Origin: Cryptomeria japonica
Lineage: Eukaryota > Streptophyta > Pinopsida > Cupressales > Cupressaceae
Length of the DNA: 64,000 nucleotides
Direction of reading: 5' to 3'
Assembly: GCF_030272615.1 (NCBI RefSeq)
Contig: NC_081414.1
Location: forward strand, 820,811,896 to 820,875,895
The position numbers and the translations under genes are program-made. Positions 22,428-31,467 of the stretch are shown here, piece by piece. Each line of letters begins with the position of its first letter. Positions within the stretch are counted from its first letter, which is position 1. The notes under the pieces are model-generated. The model was not told the origin of the DNA, made no database searches, and was given only the letters and a program-made list of their open reading frames with translations.

Positions 22428-23920
22428 TGTAGCTAGGAAATTGGAAATCATCACAAGCAAATCAAAATACTAATCTAGCTCAATCACGAAAGCTTAAAGG
22501 TAATGATCTATCCTAAACACACTCAATAAAGACATAAAGATAAAACATTCAAAAGTAAATACTATGCAAACCATATGTGGATATGAATGCTTCCTTCATG
22601 CAGCTCCATTGTTCTTCTTTCCTCTTCAAATAGTTTGGTTGTGGATCTCACCTACAAGTGCACACACATGATTGAAAGCAAGTAGGTAAGAAAATTGCTC
22701 AAAAGTACTTGAAGCTTGATTGATTAGAAATTCGATAATCTGGTTAGGGGATTTGATTGACGAAATTCATCCAATTTATAGACAAATTGGAGAGATGAAC
22801 AAATTAGCATGATAGTGATTCAAATGGAAATTCAAATCAAGAATAGCAAAATTATGACATGTGTATGACAAATTGCTATGCAAGGATTTATGACAATTTA
22901 TGACAATTTATGACAATTTATGACAAATTGCTATGCAAGAATTGATTGATTGTCAATTATGACAAATTATGACAAATTTCTATGTCATTCCCATGAATTT
23001 AGGAGAGAAATAGGAGGAAATTGAAATTAGGAATTAAGAAATTAGAAAAATTACAAAAAGAGGAATTAGGAAATTAAGAATTAGGAAAATGATGAAAATT
23101 AGGAAATTAGTGAATTAATCAATAATTTTTCATTTATTAATTAATTCATTCACAAAGAGGAATAATTAGCCAATTAAATGAACATTTAATTGCGATGAAA
23201 ATAATTAGGATAAATAAATAATTTATTAATCCTAGAGGAGGAAATGACACACAAGGTTAAATGATTAAATCATGAAACCCTAGAAGATGAATTAGCAATG
23301 CGAGAATGACAATTAGGTCTTGATTGAAGATAATTGATGTTGATTCGATTACGATTAACAAAGAACCAATGTGATAAATGATTTGATTGATAAATGCGCC
23401 AATTGACGAGGAAAAATGACTAATTGATCCAAATTGACATAATTGAGACAAACAACGATCGATGACAAATCGATCGCAAAACGACAAAATTGACAAGAGA
23501 ACAAGGATCGATGACAAAATAGATTGCAAGATGACAATGATCAATGACAAATTGATCACAAAATGACAAGATCGAACACAACAACATTCGAAGACAAATC
23601 GATCACCAGATGATAAGATTGATAAGAGGACAAAACCCTAATTAGGATTGACAATGTCCAAAATGATGACAAATGACTATGCACATTGATGCGACAGGAT
23701 AAAATCGATAAAAATCATGATTGAAGATTGTTGTCAACAAGACCAAATTCGAAAGTGAGACGAATGAAGAATGCAAAAGAAGGACTCAATGCTCGCAAAT
23801 GATAAAGACCAAGTGCGTGACATACGAGAAATGTTAATGCGACACAAAAACCTAAAATGAGGCAATGCGCAAATGTTAAAGTATGACTCCGCAAGCGTTG
23901 ACCATTTTTAGGTGTCTACA
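22428..23920 (-). repeat. 5' LTR of gypsy element G
   Basis: It matches 6390-7887 along its length with scattered substitutions and small indels in the tandem arrays. It carries the candidate TATAAAT at 22774-22780 (minus strand) that would start the element transcript. Confidence 0.93.
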
Positions 23921-23925
23921 GTACT
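23921..23925. repeat. Target-site duplication GTACT, right copy
   Basis: It is identical to 6385-6389 and directly follows the LTR end CTACA. Copia A coding sequence resumes immediately after it. Confidence 0.92.
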
Positions 23926-25298
23926 TATATTTGCATTCAGATGAAATAGGTTACCTTTAGTCTGCATGCCAGTGGCTACCAATTTACCATCTTTACCTTT
24001 GATTCTGCAAACTCCATTCTTGAATTGTAGAGTGAGACCACTGTCATTTAGCTGGGCAACACTTAGAAGGTTGTTTCTGAGACCATCAACCCAATACACA
24101 TTATCAACACTACTCTTTCCATTCAAAGAGATGGACCCTCTGCCTTTGACCATGCATGGTGCATCATTGCCAAAGTGAACCACACCACCATCATACTCCT
24201 CTAAGAATAGAAACTTGCTCCGATCACTAGTCATATGGTGAGAACAACCACTGTCAATGATCCACTCATTGGAATCATCAAACCGGGAGAGAAGAGCCTT
24301 CTTGTCTGCCACATCTTCCTTTACAACAACAAACACAATGTCTTCATTCTCTTCATCTTCTGATTCCTCATCTGTGACACCTTCATCAACTGCCACAAAA
24401 CAATTTCTCCGGTTTCCTCCTTTGAATTTCTTGAACCTTTCTGGTTTATCCTTATTGTCACTATTAGGATAGCTCATAGTAATATGTCCTATCCAGTTAC
24501 AGGAGAAACATTTCAAAGGAAGCTTACCTTTGTATTTACCGGTCCCTTTTAGAAATCTCCTGGCAAGAAGAGCTTCAAATTCCATTAGAAACTCTTCATC
24601 CTTCATTTCTCTATTCTGATTAGGTTCCCCACTAGTGCTAGCCTCTTTTCCTTTTTTGGATGGTATAGCAGAAGCTTTAAAAGCTGATTGTGTCTTTTGA
24701 ACACTACCATCAAAACTATTCAGCTCATAGGCTGTCAACTTGGCTATCATGGAGTCCAAGGATGCCTTAGACTTGTCTATTGATCTCAGCTCCTGAATAG
24801 CAGCAACCCTTACTGCATAGACCGACAACAGGGATCTCAGGACTTTACTTACCACAGTGGAATCTTCTATTTTGCCACCTGCACTCTTTATTTCTCCAAC
24901 AACTATTTTGATTCTTATTCCATACTGCTGAATGGTCTCTCCTTCAACCATCCGCATGTCTTCAAACTTTTCTCTCAAGCTCTCTTCCTTAGCCTATTTT
25001 ACATGCTCATCACCACCATACATATTTTCAAGAGAATCCCATACCTCTTTGGGATTTGCCTTGTCTTGAACATCAATAAACTCAATGTCAGATAGACTAC
25101 TGATGAGGGCTTCCATGACTTGCCCATTTTCTTGTATCTCTCTCTTTTGGTCATCGGTGAGAGTACCGGTAGGAACAAATATACATTTTCAACATAACTC
25201 CAGTGTTGAACACCCATGCTTTTGATGAATATCTTCATCTTGTCTTTCCATATACCAAAATTTTCCCTGTTAAACTTTGGACCTTCCCTCTTCATCAT
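23926..25298 (-). pseudogene. Copia A Gag, zinc knuckle and protease (decayed)
   Basis: The N-terminal part has FNRENFGIWKDKMKIFI, the UBN2-type Gag start, then a frameshift near 25180 and a stop near 24996. From 24978 a 356-codon frame continues with KFEDMRMVEGETIQQYG, VVSKVLRSLL and ELRSIDKSKASLDSMIAKL. The zinc knuckle is CFSCNWIGHITMSYP, in which the last Cys is Tyr. The protease site is WIIDSGCSHHMT, and pre-integrase text VYWVDGLRNNLLSVAQL follows up to the insertion of G. The rest of the polyprotein is at 3679-6384. Confidence 0.9.
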
Positions 25299-25353
25299 TA
25301 GACTAGGATCTTTTCCTCAAGCGGTTAAGCTTACAACACAAAGGACCTAGAGT

Positions 25354-25365
25354 GCTCTGATACCA
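25354..25365 (-). other. Primer binding site (initiator Met tRNA) of copia A
   Basis: The minus strand reads TGGTATCAGAGC, the canonical complement of the plant initiator-Met tRNA 3' end, two bases after the LTR end TTATCA. Confidence 0.9.
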
Positions 25366-25367
25366 AT

Positions 25368-25700
25368 TGATAACTCAATGATGAACCACTAGTACCAAAC
25401 AAGTACTGAGAGGGGGGGGTGAATTAGTACAAACACAAATACAGTCAAAAACTTGTTTGATAGCAAATACCCCAAATGACTAATAAACAGGGATACCGGT
25501 AAAATAGAGTGCAACCGGTAACATCCAGTATAGCTCAATCAGTCATGAACCAGTCACTCAATAAGCTTTCCTCTTAACTCAATACTACAGTATCATTATA
25601 TTCTCATGCACAAACCAATAAACTTGACCATCAGATCTTCACAACAATATGTTCAATATACGTCGATCTCAACCACTAGCAAGATCAAATTACACACTCA
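25368..25700 (-). repeat. 5' LTR remnant (U5 side) of copia A
   Basis: The LTR edge at 25368 (plus TGATAACTC) is fixed by the primer site. The box ATTCACCCCCCCCTCTCAG lies about 40 bases in, on the minus strand. CCGGT motifs occur at 25497 and 25514. The distal U3 part, with its TGTTGG start, is not found before the next element, so the LTR appears truncated at roughly 25700. Confidence 0.6.
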
Positions 25701-25925
25701 CCATTAGAGGTAGAATCTTCACCTTCATTTTGGATTTGGATAATATGAGGAATTGCTAAACTTCACCTTCATTTAGGATTTGCATAATATGAGGAATTGT
25801 TTAATCTTCACCTTCATTCATTGAATCTTCGCATTTGCATAATAATTGCATGAGGAATTTCAGATTTGCATAATATTTGCATAATGTTTGGATGAGGAAT
25901 TTTGGAATTTTGGATTTGAATCTTT
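25700..25925. repeat. Degenerate tandem repeat, unit about 45-60 bases
   Basis: Units of the form AATCTTCACCTTCATT, then GATTTGCATAATATGAGGAA, recur three to four times with length variation. There is no coding content. Confidence 0.65.
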
Positions 25926-26081
25926 ACCATGATAGGGGAAAGAGGTTACAATATGTTTCCATAGAAGCCATCTTTTCTAGGACCAAGGGTAGTATGCTTT
26001 GTAACCCTTTGCCCACACAAAACCATCACCGTACCACTCTTGCAAGTCTACTTCCCTTCTACCATGGTTGGAAGTACTCAA

Positions 26082-27147
26082 TGTTGGTATTTTGGTTATG
26101 TTGATATGGTTTTGTCATTGATGTCAACACCTATTAACACTTATCAACTCTGGTACTTTGGAGAATTGGCAATGTTCACCGACAAGCAAGTGACTTTATG
26201 CACAATCATCGGTATTTGGTTCACCGATGGGATATAATGTTCACTGGCACTTGGAATGACATGGAAAACACTTGGTTATGTTGAAGACATTATTTGGACA
26301 CTTTGTCTTGGAGATTTGTTCATTGTTATATTTGAGTTTGCATATTTGCTTTTACGGGCAAATAGGTCCAGAATAAGCACCAACAGGCTTATCTATTCTA
26401 GATTAGCACTACATGCTTCAAAGATGATTTATTATTGTTGTAAATGCATTAAGCTGACATGTTGAATCAGATATTGCATCGGTTATTGATTTACTTGTAA
26501 ATTGTTTTTATTGTAATATCTTTTAGAGCCGACCTACTAAAATTGGTCTTAGGTTATAGTATATATGTAAGATCTTATTTGTAAAATCGATAAGTGATTG
26601 GAAAAAGGAATTGTAAGAAGGTATATGCAAGAATAAGAAGAGCTATACACACAGACATCATTTAAAGGTTGAAGGAAGGTTTTTGTGAAGGCAATTAGAA
26701 CTACACCGGTACTGAATCCAACATATGAAGATGCTATTTTGAGCAGTACATCTTTATTGGATCTAACCATCCAATTGTAGTCAGTGTGACTCCCATTTGT
26801 GTTTGAGAAGTGAGCTCTAGGCGCTTGGCCTTCTGCATGTGTAGAACCCATTTGTATACACATACTATCTGTAGTAGTATCATCTGATTGTGGGTAAGGT
26901 TTCCCACCATGGTTTTTCCCCTTACAGGGTTTCCACGTACAAATATTGGTGTTATGTGTTGTGGATGTTATTGTCTTTCTGTTTCATGCATTAATCTTTA
27001 CTGTTACTGTAATTAACTGATAAACTGTCTACTGGCATTAAGTTTGGTTTACCGGTATTAAGCATTAAGGTTGGTTAAGTTGTTTTTGGTTTGAATTTAT
27101 TTGACAACTAATTCACCCCCCCTCTCAGTTGTCTCTGGGACCTAACA
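26082..27147 (+). mobile_element. Solo LTR of a copia element, plus orientation
   Basis: It begins TGTTGGTATT and ends GGGACCTAACA, and it is flanked by CTCAA on both sides (26077-26081 and 27148-27152). It contains the TTTTGTCATTGATGTCAA box near the start and ATTCACCCCCCCTCTCAG near the end, as in the other copia LTRs here. There is no internal region, so it arose by LTR-LTR recombination. Open frames within it are not genes. Confidence 0.9.
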
Positions 27148-27152
27148 CTCAA

Positions 27153-27855
27153 TCATATGAAAGATTCTAGTAACAAACATATACTTAGCATAAAATAAAT
27201 AAGTTGCGAAATTTCACAAATTAGAGAGTGAACCCTGGTAACATTAGACTAATTGGTAGTGAAACCTTGTGGTTTGATCGTGAGATGCTTCCCCAATAAG
27301 ATTAGATCAATACTGGATTGGGTAATAACGGAACCGCCAACAATGTATTTCTCAATGATTAGTGTGTAGAAGTATATTCATTAATCCAACATCCATTCTA
27401 TTATATACAAAGGAATTCATACCAAATAGTATTAATTAGTCAATCTATTTTATATTCAGTGCCTTATCAAGTATTAAGTTCTTGGCTTGATGATCTTCTA
27501 ACTGTTGGGAGTTCACTACTTATATCTCTTCATTGGGTACAAAAGTGGTGACCACTCAATAAGGGGTGATTGTTAGAGTAGTGGCGTCCCCTCCTAAATG
27601 ATGATGTCTCCTCCTAACAACTGACATGCCTCTTCATATTATTACACACCCTTAATATGTTATCACTCTTAAATATTCACCATCGCTAGAGATTAATGGT
27701 GAGGGTTCATATTTATTGTCTTTAATCCATATAAGCTTGACTATAATAAATCAAATATTTCCTCCATGAAATTGTGAAGTCTTACTATGTAAGACAATTT
27801 CATCATTTGGACCTTCCATGAAGAAATATTAGTTGTTCAAATCAAGGGCATCACA
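27153..27855 (-). repeat. Probable LTR of a Ty3 chromovirus remnant
   Basis: On the minus strand the LTR would begin TGTGATGCCCTTGATTTG at 27855, directly after a purine tract. TGTGATGCCC-type starts are common in plant chromoviruses. The far boundary is not visible; 27153 is simply the edge of the solo LTR's target duplication. Confidence 0.5.
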
Positions 27856-27890
27856 GTCCTCCCCTCCCAAATTTTCTTGTCCTCAAGCAA
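27856..27890 (-). other. Polypurine tract and pol terminus of the chromovirus remnant
   Basis: On the minus strand, TTGCTTGAGGACAAGAAAAT and then TTGGGAGGGGAGGAC lead straight into the LTR start. The phrase LLEDK plus a purine tract is characteristic of the 3' end of plant Ty3 chromovirus pol. The sequence that follows (27890-28270) no longer resembles pol. Confidence 0.6.
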
Positions 27891-28261
27891 CTTTATGTTT
27901 AGATGATCAAATATATCAGCCCCCTCCCAAGGTTTGTAATATTAAGACAAGTTTTCTCTCATCAATTGTAATCATGAGACAAAATAAGGGAAAACTTTCC
28001 ATATATTGTCTAGAAGCATGCCACACATCTATGACCTTAAACATAATGTTCTCTTTTGAATAAATTCTTGTTTCTTTTTATTCTCTTAGTTTTTAAGAAT
28101 CATTCTTGAAAATACATTAAGCATGAACCAAGTACGAAGTATACACATGACAATATATGTACTATTATTAGATCCTTCTTATTTAGTAGAATGCATTCAC
28201 TCTTTACTTAACAATGAAACCTTGAGGTTCTGTGAAGAGGTTTCTTCTATCATATTTATGA

Positions 28262-28670
28262 GGGTGTTGTGATTATTGGATTGGTTCCTCCACAAAACTC
28301 CATTCTTCAATTGTCCCCTCTTCTCTTGATGGGATTCTTATGGTCTCCTTCACCATATCTTTCTTTTTTTCTCAGGTTTCCTTTTGCTTTTTCATCAGAT
28401 ATTGCCTCTATTTTTCATAGTTGGCCTCCACATATATGTCCTAGTTCCCATTTTTCTTTGCATTTATAACACAAGTTCTTTATTTAAAGATTCCTTGCAT
28501 TACATTTATGCCTAGGTGCCCATGGATATTTGTACATAAAAACATATCTTTCCTCTTCTGTTTCATCTTGTTTACAAGTGTGTCCTCTTTCCCATTTCTT
28601 CATGCAATAAAAAGATAGGCCTTTCTTCCTTAGTTCTTCTCATTTTTCATGAGAGAATTTCATATTCTTG
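28262..28670 (-). pseudogene. Chromovirus Gag fragment with three zinc-knuckle-like motifs
   Basis: The minus-strand frame contains CMKKWERGHTC preceded by ELRKKGLSFY, then WAPRHKCNARN, then after a TAA CYKCKEKWELGHIC. The C-x2-C-x7-GH-x2-C form of the last and the (K/R)GLxFYC context of the first match Gag nucleocapsid motifs of plant Ty3 chromoviruses. Further stops lie downstream. It is probably the same dead element as the purine tract at 27856, with pol deleted between them. Confidence 0.6.
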
Positions 28671-29149
28671 TGAGTTTCATATACTGTAGTGACTAGATCA
28701 TGAGTTTCCATGAGCCATAAAACATAAAATATTGTCAAGGCATAAATAATTTTCAAGTCCAAAACTAGATAAAACATCAAACTAGGTTTACAAATCTTAA
28801 TCTTCTTCATTTTCTTTTTGTTGATCTTTCTAGTTTTCTTCTTCCTCTTCACAATCTCCCTCTTCATTAACCTTCTTCTTGCCCTTGTCTTTATCCACCT
28901 TCTTTGGCTTTGTTAAGCTATCCTAATAGGAGTCAAATGGCTATCCCAATGAGGGGGAAATTCTATCCCAGCTAGTTGTATCATAGTTCTGATGTATAAT
29001 TTCAAGGTCACTGACTTCTTCATCCCTTCTCTTTTCATATTGATGTTCCTTGCACTACTATAACCTTAAATGATATTAAATAATATCTCTTGCTGTAAGA
29101 ATTTTTTTAGTTACAACACTTGGCATAGAATTTAAAGAACTAAGATGAA
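28671..29149. other. Spacer, no gene seen
   Basis: This is T-rich and pyrimidine-rich plus-strand text. The minus-strand frame at 28640-28867 begins with a Lys/Arg/Glu-rich stretch and could be an upstream part of the dead Gag, but it has no recognisable motif. Confidence 0.45.
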
Positions 29150-29154
29150 CTAAG
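29150..29154. repeat. Target-site duplication CTAAG, left copy
   Basis: CTAAG directly precedes the 5' LTR of element C and is repeated at 35705-35709. Confidence 0.9.
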
Positions 29155-29957
29155 TGTTGGCATATGCACACTCCAATGAGACATTGTAGGTGATTGAAAA
29201 TTTTGTCATTGATGGCAACCTTACAATCCTATGACACCGGCAAGGCAATCCACCGGCACCAGCAAAGTTAGATTCTACATAGGCACTCAGACCATTGGCA
29301 TCGGTAGTAAAAGGAAGCATACCAGCACAGAAGCCGACAAGAATTTTGTTATTAATATATTTTGTTTATTATTGTAAAATCATTGTAAGCTGACTTGGCA
29401 AGTTGTAAAATGACTCTTATATAAGAGAGATCACTATAGAACATTTTAAGTGACATAGAGGAATGTAATTAGGTGAAATAAGGAAGACCTAATATGTGAA
29501 TAATAGGTTAAGGGTTTATGTAAGAAGCAGAGCAGAAACCGGTACTGGATCTGGCATTATAGATGCTATTTTGAAGCAGTACAAGACACTGGATTTATAT
29601 AATCCATTTTGTAAGTCAGTGAGACTTCCCATTTTGTATTTGAGCAGTGAGCTCTAGGCACTTGGACTTCTTGCATGTGCAGGCCCCTCTTGTAGCAGTA
29701 ATATTCTCTTATTGGCCAGTAAGCGAATATTGTGGGTCATAAATCCTACCGAGGTTTTTCCCACACCAGGTTTCCTCGTTAAAATATTGTGTTATGGTGT
29801 GTTTTTCATGTGGTTGCTTTTGTCTCTGTTTATTGCATTACTTTTTGTTTACTGGTACATAGTATTAATATGCTCTACATGTTTTAAGTCAAGAAAATCT
29901 TATAACCGGTTAGATACTGATTCACCCCCCCTCTCAGTATCTATGGAAATCCTAACA
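29155..29957 (+). repeat. 5' LTR of element C
   Basis: It runs from TGTTGGCATATGC to ATCCTAACA. It has a TTTTGTCATTGATGGCAA box near the start, a TATATAA at 29418-29424, and GATTCACCCCCCCTCTCAG near the end. An open frame over the LTR-internal junction (29712-30005) is LTR sequence and has a counterpart in the 3' LTR. Confidence 0.92.
29418..29424 (+). promoter_or_regulatory. Candidate TATA box of element C
   Basis: TATATAA lies within CTTATATAAGAGAGATC, mid-LTR, with a matching site in the 3' LTR near 35165. Position and sequence suit a U3 core promoter. Confidence 0.5.
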
Positions 29958-29959
29958 AT

Positions 29960-29971
29960 TGGTATCAGAGC
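29960..29971 (+). other. Primer binding site (initiator Met tRNA) of element C
   Basis: TGGTATCAGAGC lies two bases after the 5' LTR end. Confidence 0.92.
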
Positions 29972-30028
29972 TTGGTCCTCTATTTTCAGAAGCCTAACAA
30001 CTTGAGGAAGATCTTGACACCGGTAGAG

Positions 30029-31045
30029 ATGGAAAACTTGATGAAGCAACTTGAAGGGGCTCTCTCAGACTATGATGCAGAAAAATTGAAAAATATCAAA
30101 CTTGAAGATGATCTAAAGGCTGCTCAGGATATCATTCAAGCACTTCAAGAAAATCTTACTATTTCAAGAAACAAGAGAAGAGAACTTTGTGAAAAGATGC
30201 AAAATGAGAATGATGAAAAAGAAACTCTTAATGATATGATAAACAAGCTGAAGCAAGAGAACATGACAACAAAGAATGAGATGCAGGATATGACTATGAG
30301 ATTCTGTAAAGAAATTGAAGATAGAAAGAAGAATGAAGAAGATTTGACTAGAAGACTAAGTGATGCTACAAATGAGAACACAAGACTTAGCTATGAAAAT
30401 GATTTGTTGAAGACATATCTTATGCACACATAGAATGACTCAAATGAACTGATGAGGTAGAAAGAAGTCTTAGAAAGAGAACTAGATACTACAAATCAAC
30501 ATAAAGAGAAATTCAAGAAAAGCTCAGAAGAACTTGGTAACTTGTTGAAGAATCAAAAACCTAAAGGTGACACTTGTGGAATTGGGTTTGAAGTTGGTGA
30601 AAGCTCCGGTACTGCAAACACACAAGATCATGGAAAACCGGTAAGACAACCTATTGCTTATAAGTTTAATGGCAAATGCTTTAACTGTAACAAGTATGGT
30701 CATAGAGAAAATGAATGTAGATCTAGAAATTATCAGAATACCAATGCACCCACTGGTCAATGTTCAAAATGCAACAAAGTTGGTCATAACTCTGAGAATT
30801 GTAGAATGAATGTAATATGTTATGTTTGTGGAAGATTTGGACATTTATCTAATCAATGCAGAACACAAACTAGCATAGGTTATGGAAAGGCTATTCAGAG
30901 AAATAATGTGACTTGTTATGCATGTAACAAAATTGGGCATATTGCTAAATTTTGTAGAAGCAAGTCCTCACTGGTAGACAACAAAGGTCCTAGTTTGAAA
31001 GGAAAAGAAAAAGTTGAAGAAGTTAAGCAGGAATTCTCAAAATAA
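30029..31045 (+). pseudogene. Element C Gag-like protein: coiled coil and four CCHC zinc knuckles
   Basis: The start is the first Met after the primer site (MENLMKQLEGAL). The first 135 codons are heptad-rich Glu/Lys/Leu text, predicted as coiled coil, and end in a TAG at 30431. The frame continues through another TAG near 30461 and then into CFNCNKYGHRENEC, CSKCNKVGHNSENC, CYVCGRFGHLSNQC and CYACNKIGHIAKFC, four perfect C-x2-C-x4-H-x4-C knuckles within about 100 residues. A Pro/Thr-rich tail continues after the TAA at 31043 with more stops. Nucleic-acid binding, probably packaging, is inferred from the knuckles. There is no UBN2-type capsid fold as in copia A, B or D, so this is either an altered Gag or a captured protein. 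Confidence 0.75.
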
Positions 31046-31317
31046 TGGATCAGGAAATCAGACCTAAATGGTGTTGGGAATACTCCTCCACTGGTAGAAC
31101 CAAGCAACACTCCACCGACAGAATAGAGTAGCACTCCACTGGCAGAAGTCTCTTCATCAAATTGAAGAAATTTCTTTGAGGGTTTGGCAATCAATGAGAC
31201 ATATGCTATTATTCCCTCTGTTGATGGTAAGAAGTTGAAATTACTTCTATATCAACAGTTATGTTAAGTGATTACTTAACTGGCAAGCATTAAATGTGGT
31301 AGTAGTCAGTTTGACAT

Positions 31318-31324
31318 TATAAAT
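31318..31324 (+). promoter_or_regulatory. Possible internal TATA box ahead of the second gene of element C
   Basis: TATAAAT lies 150 bases upstream of the probable start codon at 31468, followed by a leader-like stretch without long frames. It could give the second gene its own promoter. Support is by position only. Confidence 0.3.
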
Positions 31325-31467
31325 TAGTATTTTTGGCTCCATTTCACTTCACTGAGCATTCAAACATTCGAAGAGCATGAAATTTCCAGAGCTAAGGCAT
31401 TTTGAGCAAAGAGGCAAAGTATTTCAGCAATCAATCTTTTCGAAGGCAGAAAAAGGTATTTATAATC

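Larger units (their letters stand above)
6390..23920 (-). mobile_element. Ty3/gypsy LTR retrotransposon G, full length, nested in copia A
   Basis: LTRs at 6390-7887 and 22428-23920 begin TGTAG and end CTACA, and both ends are flanked by GTACT. In minus-strand order the element holds a 5' LTR, primer site, about 2 kb leader, Gln-rich Gag, protease, G-patch-like segment, RT, RNase H, integrase, a 4 kb spacer with an antisense PMD gene, a purine tract and the 3' LTR. At 17.5 kb it is very large. The domain order places integrase after RNase H, as in Ty3/gypsy, and there is no chromodomain. The long extra region between integrase and 3' LTR resembles the Tat/Ogre branch, though that lineage call needs an RT tree. 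The LTRs look about 98% identical by eye, so the insertion is relatively recent, yet the genes already carry stops. Confidence 0.93.

Noticed and set aside
28269-28469. Plus-strand 66-codon frame with hydrophobic text
   Set aside because: It is the antisense of the zinc-knuckle Gag fragment, which has recognisable motifs.
29712-30005. 97-codon plus-strand frame at the 5' LTR end of C (counterpart 35459-35740)
   Set aside because: It lies in the LTR and primer site; the hydrophobic text is chance.
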